DNA of 64,000 bases from Megalonaias nervosa (lineage: Eukaryota > Mollusca > Bivalvia > Unionida > Unionidae): the NCBI GenBank assembly GCA_016617855.1, contig JAECUM010003668.1, positions 100,756 through 164,755 on the forward strand, given 5' to 3'. Shown one piece after another: positions 46,186 through 59,819 of this stretch. Under the pieces are notes generated by a model, which did not search any database, was not told the DNA's origin, and saw nothing but the letters and a program-made list of their open reading frames with translations. The translations under genes and the position numbers were made by a program. The number at the start of each line of letters is the position of its first letter. Within the stretch, counting starts at the first letter, position 1.

Positions 46186-47222
46186 TGATCCCAAAATAGG
46201 GATTTCACTGTCACACACCAACAAATGTGATGGATCCCAAGTAGGGATTTCACTGTCACATTCCAACAAATGTGATGGATCCCAAGTAGGGATTTCACTG
46301 TCACACACCAACAAATGTGATGGATCCCAAGTAGGGATTTCACTGTCACACACCAACAAATGTGATGGATTCCAAGTAAGGATTTCACTGTCACACACCA
46401 ACAAATGTGATGGATCCCAAGTAGGGATTTCACTGTCACACACCAACAAATGTGATGGATCCCAAGTAGGGATTTCACTGTCACACACCAACAAATGTGA
46501 TGGATCCCAAGTAAGGATTTCACTGTCACACACCAACAAATGTGATGGATCCCAAGTAAGGATTTCACTGTCACACACCAACAAATGTGATGGATCCCAA
46601 GTAAGGATTTCACTGTCACACACCAACAAATGTGATGGATTCCAAGTAAGGATTTCACTGTCACACACCAACAAATGTGATGAATCCCAAGTAAGGATTT
46701 CACTGTCACACACCAACAAATGTGATGAATCTCAAGTAAGGATTTCACTGTCACACACCAACAAATGTGATGAATCCCAAGTAAGGATTTCACTGTCACA
46801 CACCAACAAATGTGATGGATCCCAAGTAAGGATTTCACTGTCACACACCAACAAATGTGATGGATCCCAAGTAAGGATTTCACTGTCACACACCAACAGA
46901 TGTGATGGATCCCAAGTAGGGATTTCACTGTCACACACCAACAAATGTGATGGATCCCAAGTAAGGATTTCACTGTCACACACCAACAAATGTGATGGAT
47001 CCCAAGTAGGGATTTTTCACTGTCACACACCAACAAATGTGATGGATCCCAAGTAAGGATTTCACTGTCGCACACCAACAAATGTGATGGATCCCAAGCA
47101 GGGATTTCACTGTCACACACCAACAAATGTGATGGATCCCAAGTAGGGATTTCACTGTCACACACTAATAAATGTGATAGATTCTTAGTAGGGATTTCAC
47201 TGTCACACACCAACAAATGTGA
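46186..47222. repeat. 45-bp minisatellite, about 23 copies
   Basis: Unit ggatttcactgtcacacacc aacaaatgtgatggatccca agtaa. Nearly identical copies with ggatcc/gaatcc and agtaa/agtag variants. Since 45 is a multiple of three, both strands stay open over hundreds of codons in several frames (up to 348 codons on the minus strand); none is a plausible gene. Confidence 0.97.
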
Positions 47223-48283
47223 TGGATTATTCTCCTCAAATGTTTAGCCAGAGAAAGAATGGTGGATCATCAATATAGATCTTGCTGTAGATATCCAGAC
47301 TTTTTTCAAAGACTTAACAGCATTTGATAGAGTTTGAAAGTTTAGTTTACAGCAAAATATTTTCTTTAAACAAGTATTACTATTTTTAGTCAGCAGAATT
47401 TATCTTTACATATTAAAACTGCTTGAAAAATTTCAGGAATTCATGACATCAGAAGCATAGTGATTCCATCTTGAGGGTCACTGAGTGCAGTCACATGGGA
47501 TAGGCATATCACTCATGGTAATTGCAAGCTGTATCACATATGCATAGGAATGAGAGAAAGGGATTTTAAACATGTGTGTTCCACTTGTAAAATCTCTGTC
47601 TACACTAATACAGGATGTGAGAATATGTTATCCTGCTCATCCAGACATGTGTATGTTTATGTATGCATATGTAATGTCATGCAACCCCTACTACACCATC
47701 TTTGAGAGAGACATGAAACTTAAAGATATGGTCGGGGGTGGTTTGTAGATTTGCAAAACAGATTTTGGAAGTTGGCTCCTTCCCTGGGTGGCAGAGCTCT
47801 GAAGAGGGGACACTTATGTGTATGTTTGTAATGAGAGGATGGGGTAGTGATAATTGAGAAAAGTATGGGGATGATGATGCTTGGCTGCATACTTCTCGTT
47901 CTTTTGTTGCTAGTCCACTTTTCATCCCCATGCTTTTTGAATGGCCCACTTTATATCCCAAGGCTTTTTGAATGGCCCACTTTTTACCCCCATATTTTTT
48001 TGATTAGACACATGAATATTGTGATTACCTCAGTCTGTCCATCCATTAGTCATGCTGACTCTTCCGTTTTTGGATAAAAATGTACCAAACCTCATGGAAT
48101 AATTCCCCAATGAGTTATATTGGTATGACACATTTTGTTTTTATGTCAGTTTTTTATGCACACTCAACTGTTGGATATCTCTCAATGTAAAAGTGAGGAT
48201 GAAATGGTATTTATATTCTGCAACAATATTTATTTCTAGGTTTTACCAAGAATTGTATAACTTAATTTCTTTACTTTAAACAG
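47223..48283. other. Intron, nothing but a small duplication
   Basis: A short tandem phrase (ctttttgaatggcccacttt, twice with variants) lies at 47916-47995. No gene seen. Confidence 0.6.
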
Positions 48284-48615
48284 GATACCAGCGCCAGCTG
48301 AAGTACAGGCATCATGATGGTTCCTACAGTGCCTGGGGGGACAATGAGTATCAGAACAGTACAGGAAGTACTTGGTTGACAGCTTTTGTTGTCAAATCCA
48401 TGGCCCAGTCACGGACATTCATTGATATTGACAGCAAAGATCTTGACTTCAGCATGCAGTGGCTTCTTAATCACCAGAGTGAAGATGGCTGTATTCAGAG
48501 CGTGGGTCAGGTGTTCAGCAATTACCTGAAAGGAGGTCTGGCAGATGGGGAGAATGTTGGAGGATTGACAGCTTTTGCATTGATTGCACTGCTAGAGGCT
48601 GGAATTGACAAAAAT
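48284..48615 (+). CDS. Alpha-2-macroglobulin-like protein, exon g (thioester domain)
   Basis: 332 bp, acceptor ctttaaacag and donor gtaagt, phase 1 to 0, 110 codons. It encodes the helical thioester-domain toroid: YQRQLKYRHHDGSYSAWG, NSTGSTWLTAFVVKSMAQ, FSMQWLLNHQSEDGC and SVGQVFSNYLKGG. The position that carries the catalytic His in complement-type proteins, just before the xxxxxGG end of that last block, appears to be Ser here. This suggests alpha-2-macroglobulin-like reactivity (amide bonds, protease trapping) rather than complement-like chemistry. That alignment is by eye. Confidence 0.93.
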
Positions 48616-50337
48616 GTAAGTGATAGATATACTAATCCTTTGTAGAAAGTACAAGGTTGTTGGAACAAACAGCTGAGGAGGTCATGGCCAAATGTGGTAC
48701 ATCTATTGCCAGGTGGTGTGTATAATGCTATGTCATATGTCTGTCCAACAATCTGTCAGTGTTTGTTTTTTGTGTAATAACTTTAGCTTTAGATTGTGGA
48801 CTGTGACAAAATTTTGTGGATGGCTTGCACGTGCAACAAAGAAGTCAAGCCTATTGATTTTTGTGTCAATGTTCAAAGGTAAATGTTACTATGACTATTC
48901 CTGCACATTAACGTTAGTTCTACATCACAGACCTGGACCAAATTTTTTGAATGACTTGTACATAAGGTAAGAAATTTAACAATGACCCACATAAAGACAG
49001 TTGGTTATTTAAACTATGTTTTGTCAGTAAAATTCACAATTTGTTTATCTTTTGGGTAAAGTTGAGACCTATTGTTTGGAGTGTTCCAGAGTCTACAAAA
49101 TGATGTGCCGTTGTAGCAGTGACCCGTATTTTTCATTTTGGCAAAAGAAAGTTACTTTTATGGTGCCCACATAAAAAAGACCCAAGAAAATTTGTAAAAA
49201 ATACTGTTACAGTTGAGACTGACTGAATCAAGATGATACCAAGCTTGCTAAAATGAGTGCACTCATTGCCAAAGAAGTATAAAACGATCAATTTCATTGG
49301 CTGACAGAAATATCATACTGATTTAATTAATTTGGGCACCAATCAAAAGCACATGGTCAATGATCATTAATAGAAAATGTAAATCTTTAGCAAAATGACT
49401 GTTGCATTTATTTCCAGATTTGTGTACAGAAAGGATAAAATATAGACTCAAATGTCCAAAATAAGTTCTGGAGTAAAATGGTTAATCAAGCATGAAGAAT
49501 TAAAATTCATGTTTGTAATACTTGCAGCAGGGGAGACTAATAATAATCACACATCAGGTCGTAGGTTTATTCATTTCTGCAATAAACACTCTCTTTTCCA
49601 GCATTGTAAACTTTGAATTAGACATCACTGAGTGAGACTGTTGTACAGTTTTCTACAGCTTCCTTGTCCACTAGAATAACCATGTCCTGAATATTTTAGT
49701 AGACAAGGAAATTTTTAGAATATCATGCTGTAATCTGATGGTACAATGACTGATTCAAGCATACAATGCTGAGGAAGGTGAATATTTATTGTAGAAATAA
49801 TACATTCATGGCACAAGTGCCTGTGATGATGAAATGTGTTCAGATTTGTTAAATGAACAAAACACAGGTCAGAATATTTGTTTTCTGTTGTTCAGAATGA
49901 CCAGACTTTTTGACTTAGTCCCATCGGACCCCACATTTTCCATTTTTGGAATAAACATTAGTGTTTGAAGGTCAAAGTCAGTGTTATCCAGAGTCATCCA
50001 TGCTGGTGGCTATATCCAGATCCACTCAATTTAATAAATTTCCCGTCCCTGAGCAGCTGTACTAGATAAAAAAAAAACATTCTAATGTGCCTGCACTAGC
50101 AAAGTGTTTTCTCTGAAATTAAAATTGTTTTGAAAATGGTACCCAACAAAAAGTGAAAAAAGAGGGACCAGTGAAATCTCTTTATGTAAAGAAATTTCTT
50201 TTAGAAATAAGTAAACATTCATGTATAATTGTTAAGATTTAAATATAGTAGGTTACTGAATCTGAAAATTGTCCAAATTCAATGTCATCTGACATGGATT
50301 CTGCAGTAGATCTTTCCTTTTTTGTCCCATTTTCCAG
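48616..50337. other. Intron, no gene seen
   Basis: Contains fragments of the dispersed repeat family of 39560-40830 (about 48780-48980). Otherwise unremarkable. Confidence 0.6.
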
Positions 50338-50500
50338 GTTCCAGCTGTTACTAATGGCTTCACATGTTTGGATAAGCAGCAGACAAATGCAGACACATAT
50401 ACACTAGCTGTCATGGCCTATGCTTACACCCTGTACAATGTCGACAGCCCCAAACGTGGACAAATTATGGCAGAACTGGAAGCCAGGACAAAGATGCCAT
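50338..50500 (+). CDS. Alpha-2-macroglobulin-like protein, exon h
   Basis: 163 bp, acceptor ttttccag and donor gtgagt, phase 0 to 1. It encodes VPAVTNGFTCLDKQQ, ADTYTLAVMAYAYTLYN and KRGQIMAELEARTKMP, the last helices of the thioester domain before the receptor-binding domain. No later exon was found in the remaining 13.5 kb, which is filled by DIRS-like elements; the gene's end is therefore beyond the window or missed. Confidence 0.88.
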
Positions 50501-51045
50501 GTGAGTATCTGGAGTGAAAACTTGATTCATGTGATTAGATTTCATTTGGCAAATTGTCTACTGCTCAGAAAGCTTCATCTAAATAATGCACAAATTGCAG
50601 ATTTAAGCAACATCTCATGGGTGGAAATGGTAAAATACTTGTCATCTGTCACAAGTTTACATTCTAATGAAATTCAGATTCATTTACCTGGCTTAAGTAA
50701 TTGAATGTTTACATTCATGCCATTTACCATGAATTCTGTGTTATTCATGTGGTACCAGTTTTTTACATACTTGGTAATTGAATGTTGACATTCATGCCGT
50801 TTACTGTGAATTCACTATAATTCGTGGGCCACCAGTTTTTGTAGATTTTGCATTTATTATGAATTCTGTGTTGTCTTCTTCAAATATGTTACCCAATCAT
50901 AATACCTTGCAAATCCAGCCCTCCCAGAGTAAAATTATTAGCAAAAATGCTAAAAGTTATTTGAGCATGTAGGTTGCAGTTAGATAAAGTGTACTAACCC
51001 TGATACCAGGATTGACACCAAATCCCATGAAATCGTCAGTCACTA

Positions 51046-53900
51046 CATCTACTTGTGCTGAGTAGCACACTCTTTACAGACAGAGAGGCCTCTCAAAATC
51101 TATACAAGCAGTTTGGAAGTTTTCTACCGCAAACAAGTTGGAGGAATTTCATCTTCAAAGGCAAGTATACTTCATCTATAAATTTCCAACTTTTCTGTTC
51201 TTCCTATCACCGATGACAAAGTTTTGTAACTTTCTATGTTATCACTTTGCCATCTTCACACACTTAACTGCCTTTGGTACATACCTGCATTGGTTGTGAT
51301 GTGGTTTCTTGAGTATTGTGGTACTATGTCCCCTCACATTGCTATTACTGTATTAATAAGTGCTGGCCTGGTGTGTAATATAGAAAACTCATTTAGCATT
51401 GCTGTATAATTTCTGCTGAGTCAAGATACCTGTAGTTAAGTTTCTTACATTAGTGTCTGATTCATAGTTGTATATGTGATGCTTTACTATGTAGAACATC
51501 ATTGGGCCTTTTCCTACAGGTAACATTGTCTCATAATGGAAACTGTAGTGTCTACTTCATAAGTATCAATGATGATGCTTCAGTTCCTTTCTCATGTGCA
51601 GGTTTTGTGTGATATAGAAAACATGTTTATATTAAAGCTTTTGCCATGGTCGCATTATAAGTGTAGATAAGTTTTCTATATATGGTTTACTTAATAGTGT
51701 CCAGCTCATACATATAGTATATTATTAGTGACACTGCAATGATTTTACTTGTAAAGGCAGTCAGAATTGGCCTTCCTTTGAGTAAATTGTTACTCGAATT
51801 GATTATCTGGCTTCTACTTCATACATGTAGTTATTATAAGTGATGGTTTAGTGATTTTACTTGTATAGGCAGTCAAAATTGACCTTCATACAGGTTACTT
51901 ATTTCTCAGATTATGATTTAGCATCCACTTTGTAAATATTAATAGCCATGCTCTAATTCTCTACCTGTCAGGCCGTGTGCACCCTTTTACAGATATTTGT
52001 TATAGTGGGTAACTCTGTACAGACACTTAAAAGTTCATAAAGCAGGACACACACTGCTACGTTTATATATATATTGTTGGTTCTGTTTTGTCTTACAGAT
52101 TTATACTATGGGCAAGACCAGTCTGACAACCACTCAACATGTGCAGTATTCTCTGGTTGTCATTCCTTGAATACATGCCAGACTTGCATATTATGGACAG
52201 AAGTCAATGGACAGTAATTCTTCATTTACTTTGGGGAAGGTGCAGAAGCATAGCTTGAAGGATGAAAACATCAGTTTGCATGCAAGGATTTGAAGCCATA
52301 TCATAGAGCAAAATGGAGAGCAACAACAACCTCAGTTAGAGTCTTGCATATCAGAATTTCAAACCAGCTGTGTGGATGAATATCCCTTACACCATCTCAA
52401 TATCAAGAACTGGACAATGTCATACCAGCCATGATGGCCATGTTCCTTTACGACTGGATTAGGTCATATAACACTGATCACACTGGGACATTACCACAAT
52501 GGATCATACAGTATCAGCCACCAGAAAATGAACTTGTCCAGTTCCACAACTGGCATAGTGCTGCTAGGCACTTCCTGCATACGATGTGAAGTTTAGTGCC
52601 ACAATACCTAAGAAACCACTTCATGAAACCAGTTATACAGCAGACTAACCAGCATAGTGCTGCTAAGCACTTCCTGTGGATGATGCCCAGTCTGTACAGG
52701 CACTCTCATGGATCAGTCTAACCCACATAGTGCTGCTAGACACTTCTGTGGACAATGTCCAGTTTATTTTGGTACTGTCATGGATCAATCTAACCTACCT
52801 GCAAAGTAAATCAAGACACTTACAGTGAATGATGTTTATCTCAGTGCCTCAGTTGTTACAACATTTCTTCACTTTGCCATCAAGCCTCTGCCACCCAAAG
52901 GGAGCCTTTTCTTGGCAAAAAACTGGAAATAGTGGGATCTGACTCATAATGTCATGCAAGTTTAGTGAGCTGCCATCCTCGACATTCTTCTCCAACTACG
53001 TCACAGTTAGCACAAGAGACATAGGGTGGCCTGAGGGGCTGAGTGGTCGAAAGCATTCACTGTTCAAGATCACTACCAGCTCACCTTGGTCTGCATGGAT
53101 TTGAGTCTTGGGCTTGGCTAATGTGAGTATGTGAGAAAGCTGGTGAGCAGCTTCTTGTGGGATGGTGGTTCTTCCTGGGGTTTTCCTGTGTCCTATCTTG
53201 TGCTGGAAACTGGCATTAAACCCCATAACAATAATAACAACAACAGAGACATAAGCTTTACTACCTTAATCCGAAACTGATGAAAACTGTCCCTCAAGTT
53301 CCCTCATCATTGTTAGATCTTACTATGATGAGGCTTGGACTGAGAAAGTTTTCTACCCAATCCCATCAGAGTTCTCTCCTCCTCTTTCCTCTACATCACC
53401 TGCTGGGTTCCGACATAAGGTGATCATTGTATATAGAAGAATCTACTTTCCATTGCTTCCAGAATCTGAAAGAGGTACCAACATTTTGGGACTGCTTACA
53501 TCATTAATTTCAAGTTCCAAGTGCCTACAGATTTTTTATCTTGCAATACCTTCCCTCAGTTTTCTATTTGGATACCCATGAATTGATTTGTAACATCGTG
53601 ACCATGGGATCAATGCTGCATCTAATATCTATGGCAATCTTCAATAGACGGAGCACAGCTTACCTTCTCCCACCCTGAATCTCACCGGAAATATATTGGA
53701 ATATGTTTACAGAATGGCCCACTTCATAACACAGTGGCCCAACATACTATGGCCATGGCCATAACAGTATGTATGAACTTAACAACAGGTGGAATGAGAT
53801 GCAATGCTCTCTACCTCCACCATTCTTAAAGACCATCATAGGACAAGTTTTGCTTTCAACCTTCATCATCTAATCTCCTCTTTAATGATCATGTTGATGG
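51046..53900. other. Interior of DIRS-like element 1, no readable gene
   Basis: Short broken frames only. A recurring phrase around catagtgctgctag.cacttcc appears three times at 52550-52750. A 76-residue minus-strand open frame near 53000-53226 has no recognisable features. Confidence 0.45.
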
Positions 53901-54991
53901 AATTTGCAACAGGCCACCAAGGATACATTCTTTTCATCTGTCAGATTCTTAGCTACGGCAGAGGGATTTGCAAGGCAACCAACAAAAGTTAACAGGAATG
54001 TCCCTAGAGCACATGCCACTGGGAAGCAGTCCTATCAAATTTACAACCATAAAAAAAATCAGTTCTCCCAAACTAAATAGAAGAGTCTAAGGGAAATCAA
54101 TCATTTTCATGAGCATTTCAACAAGACCCACCTTGTCTTAAATGAAATCCATTCATGCTCCCCTTTTCATAGATTCTGGTTGGGAGAAGACTCCAATCTT
54201 TCTTTGCCAAATGGGGAAGATTTACCATTATGACAAGTGGTCCCAACTATTGGTTTCCCGGAGAATCTGTATCATATTCAGTGCAACAACTAAGCTTTTG
54301 CCCAGAGTTCTTTCAGTCAAAATGCAGCACTTATCACTTGGTCATCAACCTTTGCACATGCAGTCAGTTGTTTTTATGCTCTTGAGTTTGTGATGGAATG
54401 TAACGAGTTCTAATGCCATCCATTGTGGAGAATACATGATCTGTGTGGAACTGAAAGAGGTGTGACTTCATGTTCCCACTCATATGGCTTCCAAGAGTTC
54501 TGTGATTCACCTACAGCAGGCTACAAAGCAGCAGGCCAGTTATGTTTTGGAGCAAGACATGATTCACGTTTTACCCTCCTCATTCTCAATCTCCTTGGTA
54601 ACGAGGACATCTCTGACCTTGTATCCTATGAAGATTTTGGTCGACTAGGTCTGGAATTAATATTCAAGTAAAAGGAACGTTTCTCCCAGGAATGAGAATT
54701 GAATTGATGCAATAGTAGATTCCTTGTCCAAGAAGAGGCTACTGTTCATGTGTAATCAGATATTGGTAATATTTATCTATTCTAGACACTGATCTGAATG
54801 CCATCTACAGGATCCAGTGCATGCTTTTTCAGGAATACCAAGCCATTGCATGAAGGAAGATTGTGCCTCATTTATTGCCTTTAAAAGAGGGAAAAGACAT
54901 TATATAAACATGGACACTTTCACCCTGAATAAAGTGGGCTGTCTGCTTGGCATATCAGACTAAACCCGCACCAATAAATTTGTTTCACATA

Positions 54992-55120
54992 ATGACTCAT
55001 GGAATTAGGACAGTTGCCACAAACATTGCATATGAGTGAAACTGTTCTCTAACTGTAATTATCCATATGGTGGGATGGTGATCTTAGCACACTTTTCCAG
55101 TTTTTATCAGAGATCTTTCA
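54992..55120 (+). pseudogene. Tyrosine recombinase C-terminal remnant (DIRS 1)
   Basis: THGIRTVATNIAYE gives the conserved His-x-x-Arg. Further on, past stops, HMVGW and HTFPVFIRDL match the pattern before the active-site Tyr. Several stops interrupt it. Confidence 0.6.
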
Positions 55121-55720
55121 TTCTAAAAGGCTCAGTTCGATCTGGAGGAACCTTTACCTGTGGTGCAGAGGTTACCTTTCTGGGTCATTCGACAGTTTCA
55201 TAAAGATGCAGCTTCATGATTTGCACTCGATTTGTGGAGGAAAACTTTCTCCCTTTCAGAGCCACTTCCAGACATATTTGAGTTTATTCTCCAGTTGGAG
55301 CTGTCTAATACCTTAGAGGACTGAAGATGGTCTCTCTGGTTTAAGTGGATGTATCTCCTTCCACCTCTTACCTGTTCTCCTAAGGTATTATGATCAGATA
55401 AGGTATTTGAGGAAGAAACCAGGCTTTTTTCTAGTAAAATATGTTTCATTGATAATACATACCCAGTCAGAATACACATACACCCTCCCAGTCTCTCTGC
55501 AGTTACATCCATATAGAGAGTGTGCATTTCACTCTATTAGTAATTGATGATTTCACGGGATTTGGTGTCAATCCTGGTATCAAGGGGAAATCACTCTAAC
55601 TTCCACCTAGGTGGGCATATCTTTTATCTTTTTAGATAAAGGTTTTACCTTGGAAGGGCTGGATTTGTGAGGTAGTACTAGATCTCCTAAGGTATTATGA
55701 TTGGGTAAGTATTATCGCAG

Positions 55721-56494
55721 TAACTTATTTACTAGATAAAGTTGGTATTCGTGGGGTACCAGTGGATTTCGTGGATTTTGCATACTTGGTACAAATCATC
55801 AAGATCTCTGATGAACAAACTTATGTCATCACTGTGCTAGACAGGTTCTATAGTATATTTTCAACGTGCTTTCAAATTGGCAAAAATAATTACCTTTTTG
55901 GACAGCTGAAGACATACTAAATTCTTTAATTTGTTGTCCAAAAACAAACAGGAGAAGACAAGTACCGCAATCCCCCACATCCACCCACAAAGTTAGCACC
56001 AATGATAATGTGCTAACACAAAGTAAATCAAGCATGTTTTTTTTATCTTTATGTGTAGGGTGATGCATAAAAAAACACATTATTTGCCAATGTTAGTCTA
56101 TTTGATACATGTCCATCTGGTAGAAAATACAACCTTACATTAAGTATTAGTCACAAAAAGATTTTGAAATTATGCTTCTGAAAGTATTTATGATAGAAAA
56201 ATGCATGTATTGTTTAATGAGTTAAAATAGGCACTGCCTAATCCATGAAGGAACTTTCCATTGCCAAAATCATCTCTAATAAGCCTGTAGGCTGTCCACA
56301 GAAGAGACCTTGAAGTAATCACTCTGAGGATACATCACAAAAAGAACTGCCCATAAAGGAAGTTGTTCTCCATGATGAGCCAGATTATATTTAACCTAAA
56401 TTGTTAGGTGTAAATTCTCCCTTCTTTTTTGAATATAGGAAGGATATACCGAGGAAATAAAGGTTGGGCTTGAAAATATAATGTGTGATTCTCC
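55721..56494. other. Spacer between the two DIRS-like elements
   Basis: No gene or repeat recognised. Confidence 0.5.
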
Positions 56495-56999
56495 ATCTAG
56501 TACATTACCCAATCATATTAACATTAAGAAATTACTCACAGCTACCTCTGTAACCAGCCCTCTCTGAAATTCATCTTTCAGTCTATATAACATATAGATG
56601 AAAGGAAGTAACTCTTACTGATTAACTCCCTTTATAACTTCAAGGTTGACAACAGTATCCTGAATGTAACCTATTTTAACTTTTGCTCGCTACTGTCAAC
56701 AGTGTCCTCATGAAATCAATCTAAAATTTATACTTAATTTCAACCATCCACATTTTCTTTTCAGCGGTGTAGTTGGTCGAAATGTTATTTGTTGTATGTA
56801 TAACATTTTTGTGATTTCCTGTGAATTTGTTTGCATTTATCATACCATTTGTTATTGTCCATATGATATGAATTGGCAATGTGCAATTTTCATCAGTGAA
56901 ATTGTGTGATATATTTGATCTATTGCATTTTAGTTATCTGTTTAACATGAGTTCTTCTTTATTCCAACAATATATACATTTGTTATATGTGCTTGTTTG

Positions 57000-59640
57000 T
57001 TTATTATTCTCTTTTCATTACAGAGATTTCAACTAAGTGCAAAAAGTGCAAATGATTCTAGGTTGTTAAGGACAAACATGAGACATGTTTGCCATGCACA
57101 AAGTGCTCATCATCACACATGTAATGTGAGTGCATCTTGGACAGATGACATCTGGTCCAATGTTTTAAAAGGCAAGAAAAGGGCTGCGAAAATCTAGCAT
57201 GATCAAAATCATCAGAACAGAAAGTTGTAAGCTTCCCCACTTCTGAATTGTTGATGAGTTCCATGAGGGATGTTGATATGCCAGCTCCACCCCCAATGAA
57301 GATACCAAAAACAATGCTGTTGGCAACTGTGACTGAGACCCAGTTGATGCCTCAACAATGGATTCCACTCAAGTATTGGAATCACAGATGATTGATATTT
57401 TGTAACAGGCATTATCGTCAAAGATGTTGACAAATGAATTTAACAACCCACTGGGTATAAGTCCTTTACCCTGCCCATGCGAGGTTTTGGAAATATGGAA
57501 GCAGAGAATGTGTGATTACCATTCGACTTTACCTGCAAGTCATTTAATTTGTCTACTCTATTCTGTCCTGGCTGCCAACCAACCAGTCCAGCTATCTAGA
57601 CAATCCACATATGGTTTAGCAGTCATTCTTTTGTCATCTTGGACTCACAAGAAGTCTGGCTGGCAAGCTGACCATGTCTCTCAACAGCACCATGAATGAC
57701 AGCACAATGCCCAGCAGACCACTTAATCAGTTGCCCAGCCAGACCTGCCATCTGTTTTACATGGCAGCTGCACAACTTTTGATGCTGGATATGATGCAAC
57801 CACCATTGGTCGCATATCCAGCAGGAAAAATGATGTCACATGCTTCTGATATGTCATCATCATTACCTATGAAATGTTGTACCCCTCGAAGATGGGGATG
57901 AGATGGATATTTCTGAACATTATGACAGTGGAACAGACAGAATTTAATTTCAGGCAGCTATTGAAGAAATCTAAATGATTTTGTTTAAGTTGGGATGCCA
58001 TTCTCCACCAGCAATCCATAGATGATGATGACAACAGTTTGTCATTTTAAATCTTGTAACAATTTTCATAAAATCTGGAAATTACCAGGCATCTCTTGAA
58101 TACAATTTTGCAACCCTGGTAATGCAGTTTTTTTCATGGCGAGTCAGTTGCTCACAAATTTCTCACTCACAGATACAAACCAAATACTGACATGTATTAT
58201 CCAGATGTACCAGGTCTTGACAAGGACAGCTTCACCATGGTAGGTAACAGAGCTGATCATCACACAATGGTGAATGCCTTTAAGCCTCCTGTAACATGGA
58301 TTTGATTAAAAGAGATGCACTCCTGTATTCATCTTCTCTGAAACCACATCATAGGGCAACCCTCCTTTTCTGCTCTATCCTTCTGTTCCAGAGTTGAATT
58401 GAAGAGGGAATAAAGCAGGTGGCACAAGAATTTCTCCTTCGGTTTTCAGTGCCAGCTCCTATCTCTGCACAACCCCATCAAGGAGCATATTAGAAAAGAG
58501 GAACATTGCTAAAGAGACTGCGGGGTGCCAGATTCCTTTTTTGCCATACTTAGATCAGTTTACTCCCAGAAAACAATTACGTAATGCAAGTCATTTCAGA
58601 GGGTCTCTGGATCTCATTCATCTAGCCTCCTCCACATGATGGAATCCCTACAGTGATCCCATGGTGGCAACCCCAAAGTGATCCCATGGAGGCAACCCCC
58701 AAAGCAATCCCATGGAGGCAGCCCCCAAAGCAATCCCATGGAGGCAACCACCAAAGCGATCCCAGAAGTTTCCAAACAGATTCCTTTCCATAATTTAAGG
58801 AGGGACAGCTTATAGGTCACAGGTGGGGAAACGTTTATATTGGTGCCAGATACCCTTGTCTATCAAAGACTGTACTCTCAGTTGAGTTGTATTCTTGTCT
58901 CACTAGTATAGTCCTTCTTCAATGTCATGAGTGATATTATGAACACAGAAAGCTACAACTACATACAGAACATTAAATATATTCTGAATGCATCTGGAAA
59001 AGGTATGATACAATATTTTAAGAAAGATTTTCTACCTGAGTGGGCAGATGCAACCCAGTGTTAGAATATGTGAACTGCAATTAGCCAATACAAGGAGGAG
59101 CTTAAAGGAATAAAACTCGTCCGAGAATGAGAAGAAAAAATTGAACATGGAACCCACAAAATGAATGGTTTAAAAAGGAATGGAAAATAAATCTTTGTCA
59201 AGGCTGGAGAAAAGCAAGACTAGTACATCAATATCAACAGGTTGTGTCCAGTGGGGGAAAAGATAAGTGAATTTATGTCTATATTTTGATATAGTTGATG
59301 TATATAATCAGAAACTTTTGCCACGAAAATGCAACAAATATATGAGAAAAGTGTGATACACATGTAATATGTGCTGCAAAAATTAACAAATTATTTTGAC
59401 TAAATTATTGTGTGAACATTAACATGCATATTTAATAACTTCAGCACTAATATTATTGGAGAACAAGTTGATGTGACAGTTTTGAACATTGTAAAATTCT
59501 TCAAATATTGTTTAAAGTTGGGTAAGTTCGTAATTTTTCAAAATGATGTTTTTGGTTTGAATCAAGTAACAACTTTGCAAAATATTATGATAAAAAGGGC
59601 CACCAGTTTTGTATGCTTTCAAAGTCTAAAAATCTTTTAT
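57000..59640. other. Interior of DIRS-like element 2, no readable gene
   Basis: Several open frames of 60-90 codons, none recognised. A 22-bp phrase (ccaaagcaatcccatggagg) repeats about four times at 58670-58760. Confidence 0.45.
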
Positions 59641-59819
59641 TTTTTTTTCCAGAGGCCTTCAGCCACATGGATCCCCTGATCAGGGGCACTGACCCATGAG
59701 ACCCCTTTGAGAGGGGACCCATAGATCCTGCTTCACAATTTCAGGTTTTTTTTTCTAAACACCAAAATTATCTCTGTTCAGATATCATGGAAAAAATTAT
59801 ATTGGTCACCACAAGAACA

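Larger units (their letters stand above)
50885..55720 (+). mobile_element. DIRS-like tyrosine-recombinase retrotransposon 1, decayed
   Basis: Bounded by imperfect inverted repeats: 50888-51045 against about 55540-55715 (for example tgataccaggattgacacca and its inverse; acccaatcataataccttg and its inverse). Inside, the end of a Gag-like basic part shows RGRGIC near 53950. An RT-entry block (HYDKWSQLL) lies near 54235. A tyrosine-recombinase end with the HxxR signature (THGIRTVATNIAYE) lies at 54992-55036. A segment near 55370-55440 resembles the internal complementary region. No intact gene remains. Classification rests on structure plus the HxxR motif. Confidence 0.65.

Noticed and set aside
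46135..47216. Open frames of 194 to 348 codons on both strands
   Set aside because: They are translations of a 45-bp tandem repeat whose length is divisible by three; no start context, splice structure or family features.
52100..52260. Possible next host exon after a ttgtcttacag acceptor
   Set aside because: Phase could fit, but the translation shows no resemblance to the receptor-binding domain and lies inside the DIRS-like element.
52996..53226. Minus-strand 76-codon open frame
   Set aside because: No motif, isolated, inside decayed repeat sequence.
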